From positions 23,088,064 to 23,152,063 of the forward strand of contig CP154955.1 of the NCBI GenBank assembly GCA_039621445.1: a stretch of 64,000 nt of DNA, read 5' to 3'. The notes below the pieces were generated by a model. It was not told the DNA's origin, did not search any database, and worked only from the letters and a program-made list of their open reading frames with translations. Origin of the DNA: Euglena gracilis. Lineage: Eukaryota > Euglenida > Euglenophyceae > Euglenales. Positions within the stretch are counted from its first letter, which is position 1. Each line of letters starts with the position of its first letter. Made by a program: the position numbers and the translations under genes. Positions 24,633 to 36,847 of this stretch are shown piece after piece.

Positions 24633-25893
24633 GGGTGTCCACCAAGCACCTATGACAGATTCCAAATTTTAGCCCGCGGTCGGCCGCGGTCGGCTGCGGT
24701 CGGCCGCGGTCGGCTGCGGTTGGCAGCGGTCGGCAAAATAGTCGGCCATAGGTGGGGGGCAGGCCAACAAAAAATGAGCATATATCACAACCACACAATT
24801 CACTATTGCCGACTTTTGGCCACTTTTGGCTGCTTTTGGCCAATTTTTGATGCTTTTGGACTGCTTTTGGCCACTGTTGCTGACTTTTGGTCACTTTTTG
24901 CTGACTTTGCCCATTTTTTCCTGCCTTTTGCTTTCTTTTGGTCACTTTTGTTGCTTTTGCCCACTTTTTGCTGTGTTTTGGCTGCTTTTGGCCAGCTTTT
25001 GCTTTTCTTTGACCTCTTTTCACCACTTTTGGCCACTTTTCTCTGCTTTTGGCCATTTTTTACCCACTTCTGGCCACTTTCAGGCCACTTTAAACGTCTT
25101 TTTGTTGCTTTTGACTTCAAGAGCGACCAACCGTGACCTAAAATGGCCAAAAAGTGGCCAAAAATGGTTGAAATGACCAAAAGTGGGCAAAAGAGGCCAA
25201 AGAAATGCTGTTTTGGCCACTGTTTTGACTCCAGAAGCTGCACCTGGCGCAAAATGGTCAAATATGATCAAAATGGTACCAAAAGCAGGCAAAAATAACA
25301 AAAAAAATGCCCAAAATGGTCCAAAAAAAAAACAAAACAACCAAAAATGGCCCAAAATGGCCCTGCTGTTGGCCAATCTTGGTCACTTTAGCAGCTTTTG
25401 TTCACTTTTGGCAACAAACTGGCGCAAAATGCTCAAAAATGGTAAAAAAATAGACCAAAAAGAGACCAAAAAAATGGGCAAAAATAACACAAAAAAAAAG
25501 TCGAAAATGGCTTTAAATGGTCAAAAATGGCCCCAAAATGGCCCAAGAGCAGGACAAAATGGCCCAAAATTACAAGAAATGGGCAAAAAATGGCCAAAAA
25601 TGGTCAAAATAGGTCAAAATTGGTGAATTATGGTGACAAATGGGCCAACGGCGGCCAAAAGTGGCCAAAAGTGACAACATGAGCCAGATGAGCCAGAAAA
25701 ATCTCAAAATCTGGGATAAAAATGAGCCTAATTCCTCATTCTCACTGAAAAATTGACATCAATTAGAAAAAATTTGCGTGGTCGGCTGCGGTCGGCTGCG
25801 GTCGGCAACCCACCTATGACAGTCCTGAAACCTGCGGTCGGCCGCGGTCGGCTGCAGTCGGCTGCGGTCAGCATAGGTGCTTGGTGTCCACCC
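24633..25893. mobile_element. 1.26 kb element with 22-bp inverted ends and a long imperfect stem
   Basis: The left end (24633-24654) and the complement of the right end (25872-25893) agree at 20 of 22 positions and share CACCAAGCACCTATG. Inside each end is a cluster of CGGTCGGC(C/T)G repeats (24675-24735 and 25775-25870). The left half is built of CTTTTGGCCACTTTTGG-type text and the right half of its complement (CCAAAAGTGGCCAAAA), so the element could form one long imperfect hairpin. No credible ORF. This is a non-autonomous DNA element; the superfamily is unclear. Confidence 0.7.
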
Positions 25894-26316
25894 GGCCAGC
25901 CAGGAAGATGAGCTGGCTTGGACCCTCCCCTCCCCATGAATCCAGTAGGGGGAGGGGAATGTTCTGGCAGGCCTCGAAAAAATGTGACCTGGGTGCTGCG
26001 CATTTTTTCACATTTTTTGTGCATTTTTGTGTATTTTTTTCGATTTTTCCATATTTGCACACTTTCTTTGATTTTTTTCCGCCACACTTTTTGTTTGCTT
26101 TGTGGAGCTTTTTTTTTTCCTGATTTACAGCCCCCACCTCTCATTGTCCACCCCCCCCCCTTATTGTCCCTGGGCCCCGGCTGACGGGAGGTTTATTTGG
26201 GCCTGGTGAAATTCCTTTGGTGCGGCCTTATTGTCCCCCCTTATTGTCCGATCCGGCCTCCCAGGAGGAGGTCGGTGGGACAATAAAAGGATGGGGTGGT
26301 TATTTTAATGTTTTCC

Positions 26317-26490
26317 GTTTTGTTTATGCTGCAAAAACATCTTGACTGCCATATGAAAATATCTGGCCAGAAAATTTGTGGACTGCAGCGACAATGTCAT
26401 GTTGTTTTGTTTATGCTGCAAAAACATCTTGACTGCCATATGAAAATATCTGGCCAGAAAATTTGTGGACTGCAGCGACAATGTCATGTA
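26317..26490 (+). repeat. 87-bp tandem duplication
   Basis: Two adjacent 87-base copies (26317-26403, 26404-26490) are nearly identical (GTTTTGTTTATGCTGCAAAA...GACAATGTCATGT). 87 is a multiple of 3 and one plus-strand frame stays open through both, but there is no other sign of coding. Confidence 0.9.
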
Positions 26491-27498
26491 TTCTTTGCAC
26501 AAACCAGAACAAATTTTTTCTTAAAAAATGAACACCCAGATGCAAACCAATCAGATGGAGAAACCCTCAGACCCTGAGAAACCACTTTATCAGGCGGGCC
26601 AGTATCAGGGACAAACATTACGTCAATATTTTTTAAAAAAAAATCATAATAGTATACACAATATATGCAATAAAAAAACTAAATGAACATCAGGGACGAA
26701 AATTTTCCCAGAATATCCACACAGGCACTTGCCCACTTTTCGAGTTATTCCTAGAGACCATTTGCCGATGCAATTCCTTCAGACACCCAATTTTGAAAAA
26801 CCATTGCGACTCACAATTTCCACCTCCCGGGAGAGGCGCGCGTCTCTGAAGAAAATTTTTCCCACTCTGACTTATCCTTCTGATCGCATTCCTTATCTTC
26901 CATACGAAAAGAAATACCTCAGCTGAATTGGATGCAGTCATTTAGCTTTGAGTAGGACAAAAAAATGCTGCCGTGTGCATACGCCGATGGATGAAACCTC
27001 AAAATGGGGTCTGAGGCTTGTCAACTTCCAATGTGTCTAGAAGCGTCCCCTTCCTGCGTTTTCTTTATTTCGACCAGTTGCTTAACATTTTAATACAGAC
27101 ATTTGAAATTCTGATCAACTTTCTTTAGCCGTTCCAAAAAAGCCATGATCTTGTTACAAGAATTCATTAAAATCAAATCGCACATACCTTGTACAACTGG
27201 AAAAGGTCGCTGGAATGGTTGCTTAATGATATCGAAAGGCGGACTGGAAATGCTGGCTGGTGCTTCTGCTTTCTCAATCATAGAATCCAGTGGTGAGTGC
27301 ATTTTTGCAATGTCTACAGAAATACACAGAAAAGAGAAATTACATTTCTCTTATTCTATTATATCTGTTAGAACGTTTTGGGGTGCATCAAACAGTGACA
27401 TTTTTGTGTTTATACATACGTTCATACATGAACAGACACACACAGCGCAAAATCAGATTCAAACATGTTATTATATGCATCCATGCGCTTCCTTGTGG

Positions 27499-27652
27499 AT
27501 ATACATAAAGATATGTATATCCACATTATATATATACATATATACATGTATATATACATGTATATATACATGTATATGTACACATGTATATATATATATA
27601 TATATATACATGTATATACATGTATTTCTATGTATATATATATATATATATG
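27499..27652 (+). repeat. AT/TACATG microsatellite
   Basis: Runs of ATATAT alternate with TACATGTATA units for about 150 bases. Confidence 0.95.
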
Positions 27653-29739
27653 GGCAGGAGATGATGGAATCTCAAGAATGAGCCAAAGCAGGCTACAGGC
27701 AATTCGACGGCACAGAGGGTGCAAATGAGGCACTTTTGTCACTTCTTCAACTTTGCTGGATTCCATGGATAAACCATCCTGTGGCTTCATCGTTGCACCT
27801 GCACCAGGAAAAATGAAGTGTGACACAAAGAGGTCAAAACAAGCCAAAATCCCACGGAAAATAGACAGCCCCCTGGGCCCCCAGGGCGCTGCAGGGCTTT
27901 TTTATGATCAGTTTCTGAGGTCTTTGTTGGAGAGATTTTTGGAAGTGGTGGTGAAGCTAACAACCACGCTCCAGCCACCCAGTACAGTCCCCTCCCCTGT
28001 CCCCCCGTGATCCCTCTGATTACTACATTACTCCCAGACCCTGCCGGCTCCGTCCTTCTGCACCCGGGGCCCAGGGTCAGGCTTCTTTTCAAGACACCCC
28101 CCCCCCCCCGGGAGGAGGGGTCCCCCCACCCACCCAGCCTGGCGGGGCCCCGGAGGGGGGGGGGACCCAGGTGACACCCCAACTCAATACACCCTGCCCA
28201 CGAAATTTGGAAAATAGAAATCTGCAAAAAAAAAACAGAAAAACCCTGCAAAATATGCACCGTCAATGCACCATTTTTTAGTGTACAAAATCAAAATTAA
28301 ATTACGTTACATTAATTTGGTGTAGACTTCAAAAAACACTTCTTTCCAAAAAGACACTGAAAAACAACAAAATTGCAGGGAAAAAAACAACAAAAATGCA
28401 AGAAGGGGGCAACAAAAATGGTATTTATTACCCCATGCTGCAAGCCCGTCGCCCCATCCATGAACGCCGCTCTCCCCTCCCTTGGCTGCCCATCCCCAGT
28501 AAATTTTGAACCGCACAACGGGAAAAAATATGCAAACACAAAAACTTAGGCAGTCTACTTCGCACTTAGCTCACAAAAGTCGACTTGCCTTGCGTAATCG
28601 CGCAATGCGGGACCCATTCCAGAATTGTGGCCTGTCTGAAGTCGTTTGGGGTCCCTTTTTGGGTGAAGGCGCGGGCCTGAAAATGGTAAAATTTCAAAGG
28701 TTCCATTTCAAATTGCAACAAGGGCATTGGACAGTTCTGAAAATACAGCCTGTCGCTGACTTTGTCGCACACATTCTACCACCTGAGAGCTGATCGACAA
28801 ATTCACAGCTCCAAAGAGTATCGACCCGGCAACGACTGCTGCCAGAATAGAATGGCTGCATTTTTGGGACCAAAATGACGGGTTCAGTGGTGTCTGGAAT
28901 TCTATCGCCCTTTCGTCGCCGACTGGAAGGTTCTAGTTCGTAGAGCAATCAAGAGCACACAACCTTGGCCAGAAAAACAACTGAGTGCAGGCTCCATGAA
29001 CACCTGAAACTCACTCTGAAAAGGGGTTGAATGGAGGCATTTCTCAACAACTGGAAACAGCTGAACTCAGGGGTTTTTTTTAGACGGGAGGGGGTGGTCC
29101 CCCCCACCCTGGGGGGGCCGGGGGGTCCTGGGGGACCCACTTTTGGGGGGGGGGGTATTTTGGAGAGGCGCGACAAAAAAAATGCGAAAAAGGCCCCTTC
29201 GGCGCTGGGCACCCACCAGCCAAAAAAAAACCCCCGGAGGGGGGGGGGGGGTCCCACCGGGCCTGCCAACCCCACCTCATCCCCCCCGGGGTCCAAGGCT
29301 AAAAAATCACCCTGACTGATTTCCTCAGACATAAAAGTGACACAGCTGAGGTGTGATTTCACACACCAGAACAAATGCATTTTTTCTGCAGCATCGTGCT
29401 ACTTGTGCAAACGCGCAAACAAAAACAAAAAAAAGTTGCTTGAGCAGTTGCGCAAAAGAGTGCGGAATTGTGCGTTTGTCTCAACTCAACAAAAATAGGG
29501 ATGAAAACCTGCCAGAAACAGTGCTGGCACGCCCTGTTTACCTGCTGAACAGACTGGAAAATGAAGCCCTAAAGGAACTCCAGTAAGGTCCCTTGTGACT
29601 CACTATTACCACGCCGCGAGAAAGCGGAATAAAGGTCTTGCTGAAGGGTTTGGCCGAGTGGCAGACCTTTTTTGAGACGTATTTAATCTCTAGACAAATA
29701 ATTTTTAACATCCATCTGCACAAGGCACATCATTTTTCT
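27653..29739. other. No supported gene
   Basis: Short open frames on both strands lack domain character. 28090-28170 and 29080-29300 carry C/G-tract repeats, the latter with a CCTTCGGCGCTGGGC hairpin half. A phrase GACAGTTCTGAAAATACAGCC near 28730 recurs in variant form near 39813, so part of this is dispersed repeat. Confidence 0.5.
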
Positions 29740-30180
29740 CAGGCAAGCTACTTCGCACTTAAGCTTTTTACACGCTCTTTGCGCAATCACGCCGATTCTG
29801 AAAATATTTTTGCGCTCCATTCTTCGCTCCCAAAAACGAGATTCACCCCCTTTTTTGTGTTTTCGACTGGGGCGACACTGACTGTTTTTTTAAGTGACTC
29901 CTGGGAGATGTCCCAACCCCCCCTTTTCTTCTTTTTCTTCTTCTTTTTCTTTCCCCCAGCTGCTGTCACGTTTTCCGCGATCGACAGAGACGATGCTTTG
30001 CAGCCTGAGAATGGGGAAAACACAAAAGAGGGGTGAGTGGTGGGTTTTCAGACCACTTTTTTCCCTTTGGTACTGGCCGCCTCGGAGCATGCCCAAAACC
30101 TCGTGGGGAAAAGACCCCCCTTTTCGTTTTTAGACCAGCGAAAGCTTCCCTGAAGAGATTTCTGCAAATTTCCTCACTTT
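29740..30180 (+). repeat. Dispersed repeat, plus copy (partner at 40440-40830)
   Basis: Blocks such as GCGCTCCATTCTTCGCTCCC, GTGTTTTCGACTGGGGCGACACTGACTG and CCCAAAACCTCGTGGGGAAAAG are found again in the same order, inverted, at 40440-40830. No coding frame is evident. The family is unidentified. Confidence 0.65.
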
Positions 30181-30952
30181 TTCCATTTCCTGCACTGCCC
30201 CAACAGCCCAAATGAAATCGTTCTATTAAACTATGACTACATAACTCCCAGTCAGCAAATATTGTCACAAGTCATAAGTCAGCAATTACTGAGGTCAGAC
30301 ACAGGTCCAAATAAGGACAACACAGAAACATGGAGGCAGAAGGCAACTTCTTACCCCCCCCCCTATGTCCAATGACCGGTAACCTCTGTCCTCTGACCGG
30401 GGGGGGTGGTCGTTGGACATGGGGTCAAAAGAAAGTTGGTGGGTACCCGGGTCCCTACCCACCCAAAAATGCCCAAATTTTCCCTTCCGGCGCTTCGCGC
30501 CGAAAATTTTGGGCAATTTTGACAAAATTTTGTCCAAAAAGTGTCAAAAATGGCATTTTGGCCAAATTTTTGGCCAATTTTTGGGCAAAATTTTTCGTCC
30601 CGGCGCTTCGCGCCGGGACCAAAAAAATTGGTCAAATCTGGTTCAGATGAAAACCTTTATTTCTGACTTTTTGATCATTTTTGACCCTCGGTCAAAACAA
30701 AACCAGATAATGAATTTTTTCTTACACATTTCTCTTTAATCACAAGCACAAAATAATACGACACATTTCAGTTCAAGGATATTATCGATGAAAAAAAAGA
30801 GGGGGGAAAGTGCCTCAAAAGTTCTTTTGGAGACAGGGGAAGGAGGCAGGTCCCAACAAGACAGGTTGGCGAAACCAGAGATGGCAATTTCCCGGGGTGG
30901 AACTTCCCAGGGGGAAAATAAGTACAAATGAATAATTAAAGCAGAGCAGCAC
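30181..30952. other. Repeat-rich flank of the exon array
   Basis: 30355-30425 contains one arm of the ACCGGTAACCTCTGTCCTC hairpin family described at 48832-49449. It is followed by two perfect hairpins, CGGCGCTTCGCGCCG, at about 30487 and 30601. No exon is recognised between 30181 and 30952. Confidence 0.5.
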
Positions 30953-31045
30953 CTTTGGCCGGGTCCATCATCTCTGCCTCTGGGGGTTCATGAAAGATGC
31001 CATCCATCCATTGAACAGATGCACTGCACAGGTCTCTGAGAGCAC
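30953..31045 (-). CDS. WMDG cassette exon (most 3' confirmed), 31 codons
   Basis: Acceptor CATCCCCAG on the minus strand, donor GTGCTG. The phase 1-1 frame encodes an Arg/Leu/Cys-containing lead and then VQWMDGIFHEPPEAEMMDP, one of the best matches to the shared motif. The next exon upstream (31155-31346) is 109 bases away. It is not known whether another exon follows downstream. Confidence 0.68.
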
Positions 31046-31154
31046 CTGGGGATGAGGTGGATCACTCACTGAAGCTCTGCAGGTAATTCTCAGCAGGAAT
31101 CGATGGCCGCAGAAAGATGCCCCCTCCCCCCACGAACCCCACAAAGCACAGCAC

Positions 31155-31346
31155 CTCTTGTTGGCCGCAGCAGGCGGCGGAGGGAGCGATGCGGCGATTC
31201 GCAGCGAGTGGCGGAGGTGGGGGACTGGCGGCTCTGGCAGTTGGGGCTCGAGGACGTCGAGAGGTCCATGGCGGTCGCCTCCGTGGGGTCAGCGCCGAAG
31301 CCGTCCATCCAAAGCACGTCGGGCTGCGAGCCGCGGCGGGGGCGAC
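31155..31346 (-). CDS. WMDG cassette exon, 64 codons
   Basis: Acceptor CCCGTGCAG, donor GTGCTGTG. It encodes VLWMDGFGADPTEATAMDLS and then a long Ser/Arg-rich extension (several Ser-Pro and Arg-rich clusters), making it the longest of the cassettes. GC-rich and open in phase 1-1 over 192 bases; the other frames lack the shared motif. The Ser/Arg tail could be a phosphorylation-rich linker (inference). Confidence 0.7.
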
Positions 31347-31451
31347 CTGCACGGGGGGGGGGGGGCGGCAGCGCAGCTTAGTCGACAGATCCATGCGGGG
31401 TGGGGGGAGGCCCATCACCCAACATCGTCCCAATTCCAGGTTTTGTCTGGT

Positions 31452-32711
31452 GCTGAGCTCTTTCCCTTCTTGATGGTGTGAGGCAACCCGGCTCGGCCCG
31501 GCCTGAGCCGGCAGGCGGTCTGGCAGCCCCAGAACGGTACACAGCTGGCCCAGGATAATAAGGCTTTGTTTTAGGTCCTCATAATATCATTCCATTCCCC
31601 GCCATTTTGGAGATATTTTGAATTTCGAGATTTTTTTTTGCCCAAAGTGGCCTAAAATGGCCAAAACGGGCCAGGTGTGCAGTGGATGGGGGCGTGCACA
31701 TGGTAATAGGGGGCCCCTGAGGCTTTATTGCAGTGATTTCCTTTGATTTGCCACAATTTTGGAGATTTTTTGAAGTTTTCGATTTTTTTTTACCCTGAAA
31801 TGGCACGAAAACGGCTAAGACAAAGCAAGCCGAAACAGTACACATTTGAAGTGAAACACCCTTAAAATGGTCATAACTCGGGCTAGCCATGGGGTCACAA
31901 GGAAATCAAAATACTGTTAGACAGGGCGTTCCAAGGCTTTGTTTTAGGTCGCTGGACATTTTCTGTGATTTTGCTTACGTTCCGAGTTATTTTGGAAACA
32001 TCGATTTTTTGACCCCGAATACAGCCCAAAACGGCCATAGAAATGGGCCAAAATTGGCCGAAAATGGCCGCACCTCGGGCTAAATAAAGAGCTGGGGAAA
32101 AGTAAAGCATTGGTTGCATAGGGCATTCCAAGGGCTTCATTTTTTTTTTGGTCTGTGAACATTTTCTTCGCTTTTGCTTCATTACCCAGATATTTCGAAA
32201 AGACTGATTCTTTGACCGAAAAAAAAAAACGGTCAAAAACACCCCAAAATGGCTGATCTCGGGCAGAAAATTGAGCTGGAACCCGAGCCAGGCGTGTCAG
32301 CCGCCAAAAAGGCAAATGGGGGGAGATAAAGGGGTACATTTCCAGGGGTGCATTTTTCTCCAGGGGTACATTTTGGCAGACATTTTCGGAAATAATGTGC
32401 ATTTTCTCGACATTTCTTTTTTGAAAATTCGGTTTCTTTTGACCAAAAATATCAATGGGGGGGTTGGCTAATTCTACCCAGTTTGGACCCCTTGTCGGCT
32501 GAGTAACTCGAGCCTGGCGGGGAGTTGGGAGTCAAATAGAGGTTATTCGGAATAAAGGATCCAGTCGCTCGCAACTGTTAAAAAAAAACGGGAGCAGCAC
32601 GGTGATGATTCGCCAATTCTCCGACCTACGCAGGGGCGGGGAGGGTTCTACCCCCCCCCCTTTTACCTGGTGGTGAGATTCGCTTCCTCTCTAAAGAGAT
32701 AAAAGCTCAGC
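31452..32711 (-). mobile_element. 1.4 kb family inverted-repeat element, in an intron
   Basis: GCTGAGCTCTTT at 31452-31463 and the complement-like AAAAGCTCAGC at 32701-32711 mark the ends. The right end also has the CTCTAAAGAGATAAAAGC hairpin seen at the left end of the reference copy (4061), so this copy is inverted. Internal CAAAATATCTCG-type modules appear as complements. It fills nearly the whole intron between exons 31155-31346 and 32741-32869, ending 29 bases from the latter. Confidence 0.7.
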
Positions 32712-32740
32712 GACCCTCCCCATATGGCGGGGGTGAATAC

Positions 32741-32869
32741 CTTTGGAGCGGGAGCGGGTCTGGCTGCGGCGGCGAGCGCCATCCATCGTTGTCCAGTCCG
32801 TCGGGGTGTCGTTGAAGCCGTCCATCCACTCCGCGGGATCGGACCGTTGCCACCAGTGGGCAGGGCCGC
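32741..32869 (-). CDS. WMDG cassette exon, 43 codons
   Basis: Acceptor TTTGCCTGCAG, donor GTATTC. It encodes a Trp-rich lead (HWWQR), then AEWMDGFNDTPTDWTTMDGA and an Arg/Ser/Lys tail (RRRSQTRSRSK). Spacing between the W and second MD (15 residues) matches other exons. Phase 1-1, 129 bases, strongly GC-rich. One of the clearest exons of the array. Confidence 0.75.
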
Positions 32870-33846
32870 CTGCAGGCAAAGAACGGCAGTCACTCAAGCA
32901 AAAATAAGCGGATGGAGAGAACACAATTCTGACCTAAAAAAAATGACACGGAGAAAAAAAACAGAGTGGCCATCAAACTGTTTTTGTGTCCACGTGTTTA
33001 AAAAAAAACAGCCCAAAAACATCATTTGAAAATTTGAAACCTTTGAAACATTTGCTACTTTGAGGACCTGCTTACAATCCAGGGGAAAAAAATGACGGGA
33101 AACAAAAATGACATGCAAAACGATGGGGAATATCGAGTTTGGAAAATTAATTTTGGAAAACTTCAACTTTTCACTGAAAATGGTGGTTATGTTGAGAATT
33201 TTTCAACGAAAAGGCGACCCAATTTCAAAAAAATAACAATGCTGGTTTTCTGGGTGTCTTCTTTGAGTTTTCTCAAATAAAAAAAACAAATTAACCATAA
33301 CCCATTTTTTTTGGTGTGAAATTTGAACGTGTTGTTCCTGCAAATGGGCGTAGAAAGGGTGAAACGTGAAAGCGTAGAACAGGGGAAAATGACGGGGAAA
33401 ACTGTGCGACAATTGGTTGGTTTCCCATCGTTTTTGTTTGTCATCATTTATTGTCCGGACTGCAACAGAAAATATTTCTATAATTTTCTCAAAGAATCTA
33501 AAGAAGCAAAAAATTGACCTGAAATTGGTGTCGGGTTAAATCGGCTGCAAAATGGGGATTTTTGGAGCCGAAATCCTCTCCCAACAGCACAACACACAGC
33601 AATTTTTTCAAAAAAATTCAAAGCAAAATTTGTCAAAAGTGAGAAAAAAATTTGCTCTGCCCCCCCCTGGTTCCAAGGGAAGGAGGGGGGTCAGATTCGT
33701 CCAAAAGAGGCACGTAAAAAAAACGCCTTATTTAAAGGGAATCTTGAGACTGTTGATGCCAACCTGAGCCAGAACGCTGAGAGGTTCCAGGGGACATGTT
33801 GTTAATCAACCAGGGCAGGCGTGTTGACTGCTGTGGGCGGTTGGAC

Positions 33847-33990
33847 CTGCTCCGCTGCCCGGAGCCCCGTTGCGTCTCGCCTTGCTCATCATGACCACGT
33901 CCCCATCCGCCCCGTCGTCCCCATCCATCCAGTGGATCGTGTCATGGAACACGCGAGCGAGAGCCGACTTCGACCGGTTCATGGCAGAGC
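33847..33990 (-). CDS. WMDG cassette exon, 48 codons
   Basis: Acceptor CACTGCAG, donor GTCCAAC. It encodes a basic/aliphatic lead (AMNRSKSALARVFHDT), then IHWMDGDDGADGDVVMMSKA and a Gly/Pro-rich end. The second motif half is MMS rather than MMD. Phase 1-1, 144 bases, GC-rich. Confidence 0.65.
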
Positions 33991-35484
33991 CTGCAGTGAG
34001 GAAGGCAAACATCACCGAGGGACTCCTTCATCAACATGTCAGTGGGGGTCGGTCGGCGGAAGTATGTTAGCAGAAAAACACCCCGTCTTGCGAACAAGAC
34101 GAGTGGCAGGCACAGAGAAGGGAATGCAAACGGGATTGTAGATGACTTCGTAAGAGGTGTAACTCGCACCTAAGAATTTTTCCTTTGTGCACGCATTTGC
34201 GCAAATCGCCTTTTCTTTTTGGAAAATGGCAACACCTGGCGCCCAAAACCAAAATAATCTGATTGGCAGTGGTCTGGTGCCCCAGGACAGATATTTTTTT
34301 GGATTTGGATTTTCATTGGGCCTTGGGCATTCAGGTGCCCCAGAACAGGTGTAACTGCTGAATATGGGTACAAAACACAGCAGGTGTGTTTTGGGACCTG
34401 CCAACGGCTGGATCATCAGCATGGGATGTGGCTGGAACGATTTGGGATATCAGACAAAACCTGAAACCATACCTGAACCTTCACTTTGAGAAACACTGGT
34501 CATTGGTGTGCGCATTTGCACAAATGATCCAACTTTAAAAGATGTAATATGTTTAAACTAAATGGGTACATTTGTGATAAAAATCAACTGGTCAGTTTTC
34601 ACAAAGTGTGCACATCTGTACAAACTGACCACTTGATTAACTTCACAAACAGAAAATCTGTTATTACTGAAATTTAAAAACCCTTGAATGGCATTTTAAG
34701 TAATGTGAGTAAGTAAGGCAATTTTAAGGAATGTAAATATAGCTAAAAGACCAGCCTTCTGGGCCTCAATTTGAGTGTGGGCAATTGAGCCTTTGACAAA
34801 CAATCATTGACCCCTCAGACATCGTAATAAACGAGACTTCCAGGTTATCCTTGAGGGGGAAAAAATGAGGAGAAAAGTGCCCTTCGCCAGAGGTATATTA
34901 TTCGAAAAATGAGGCGCGGATTAGCTGAAAAGGAAGCCCCCCCCGGGGGGGGGGGGCATATAGTGCAATACCCTGACACTCTCAGACCTGCTGGCCGCCT
35001 CAACTTTGCGGTTCCACTCTGTATTCCGACTTTTTTCCATTCTGGAAATGGTGGTTTACCATCTCTGTCGACCGGGGAAAAACCTTGTCCGTTGAAGTTG
35101 ATGCGACACATAACGCTGTTTTGCGGGAACGAACCATGGTTCAGTGAAGCCGATATACGTGTCTCTGTCCCCTCTGTTCTGCAGTGCCCAGTGAATGCGC
35201 AGGTGCGCAATCACCCCCCTCCGTCCGGGTGATTGTGGGAAGGCGGTCCATGCAGTTAGAGTGGAGGGGAGGTTCTATGCCCTGTGTTCCAAGCAGGACT
35301 CACTTGGTCAAAAAATAATGTGTTTTTGGCACTTCAAAAAAACATGCGCAGGTGCGCAATAAACCACCAAATTTGAAAAGTGCTTTCCCCCGTCTAAAAA
35401 AATCCTTATGTGCGGGTTTAACGCTGCCCAAGACTATAAACAGTGCCTTGGGTTCTTTAACAAGAGCAAAAGGTGGAAGCATAC

Positions 35485-35598
35485 GGGGGGCAAAGCTGGC
35501 CCTGCTCTGCGATCGGTAACTCGGCTGCCCCTCGGCTTCCTCCGCCCGATACCCATCCGCCCAGTGCACAGCAGAGCGGGACCGTCGCGCCGCCTTTC
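35485..35598 (-). CDS. Degenerate WMDG cassette exon, 38 codons
   Basis: Acceptor CTGCTGCTCAG, donor GTATGC. It encodes a basic lead (KAARRSRSA), then VHWADGYRAEEAEGQPSYRS. The first half is WADG; the second MD is absent. Phase 1-1 and GC-rich. Less certain than its neighbours because only half of the motif remains. Confidence 0.5.
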
Positions 35599-36034
35599 CT
35601 GAGCAGCAGGGAGCGACCTCGAAAGCGTCCCCAATCTGTGGCAACGCCCGTGAAAAAAAAAAAAGCAACACACAAGGGTTTCCTGCAGTGCACACACCGG
35701 TGGCTGTGCCACAGAGTGGGGCGGAAAAGGAAAATGGAGGGCTGCAGGGGGGAACTAGTGCGGGGTAATGGCATTTCAAGGGACGAAATGATACTTCAGA
35801 ATCCCGCATTTGGTTGCTCGCCTGCAATAACAACAACATTAATAGCAGCAGCAAAAATATTATTCCAGCAAAAACAAAAACAGCATAATGAGGTGTGTGG
35901 CTGCATGTGTGCATGGGCATGTGCACGCGTGAATGGCCTAAAACATTTGGCCATTCAAGCAGGAAAATCAGATAGCCTCTTGCTTGATTATTTCTGTCAA
36001 AAACACAGAGCAATCAAAAGGATAGAATGGATAC

Positions 36035-36112
36035 TTCGGGCGTCATCCATATAAATGGGAAGGCAGGGATCAGGACGTCCATTCGTCATCCACTCCACAG
36101 GGATGGGGGGAT
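36035..36112 (-). CDS. WMDG-related cassette exon, 26 codons
   Basis: Acceptor CTGCCTTTCACTCAG with a good pyrimidine tract, donor GTATCC. It encodes VEWMTNGRPDPCLPIYMDDA: the W-M and the M-D-D at the canonical 14-15 residue spacing are kept and the first DG is replaced. Shortest exon of the array, phase 1-1. Less GC-rich than most. Confidence 0.6.
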
Positions 36113-36847
36113 CTGAGTGAAAGGCAGAATAAAAGAGGAATTCAATCAACACACCTGACCAGGAACATATAGGAAACATAAGGGGGGACCCCTCCTCCCA
36201 ATACGGAGAGGGGATCGTCCCCCCCGACCTCGAAACGGTGAGGGGAAATTTTCAGGTTCTGTGGACGGTCAAAAGATCGCAAGGATAACAGGCCAAAATT
36301 TTCGAAAAATCGCTGTTTCTTCTTTGAACATTTATCCAAATGCCAACTTTCTGAATCTTTGAACATTTTTTTTCCCCTTATGGAAAAGACCAAAACATTA
36401 AAAAAAATGAAAATATGCTTTAAAAGTGAGGAAAGCAGGCAGTTTTCCTGCATTTTCCAGTGCACTTTTGGGAGAAAAAATGTCATTTTTGAAATCGACC
36501 AAGGACCGAAACAGGCTGTTTTTTCCCCCTCCCCCCCCCCCGGGTTGGAGTGCCTTGGGGTGCTGCCCAGGTAGGCACTACCCCCTGGGGTGGGGTCGGC
36601 ACCCAACTAAAAAAACAGCCTGGTCCGGAAACCCCCTGCCTGCATCCGACATCTAGGTCAGGTATCTTGTTAAGTTAAGACTCCCCCAGCGGAGTTTCCC
36701 CCCACCCAGCCCGGCGCAGGACAGCCCACCACACTGGGGGGGAGGGACCCCACAAAAATTGGGCCATTTGAGGACATTTCCCAAAAAAAATCGGCGCTTC
36801 GCACCGAAACCTCCCCCAAGCATGCAGCTGGCCCTGGTGGCAGTCTA

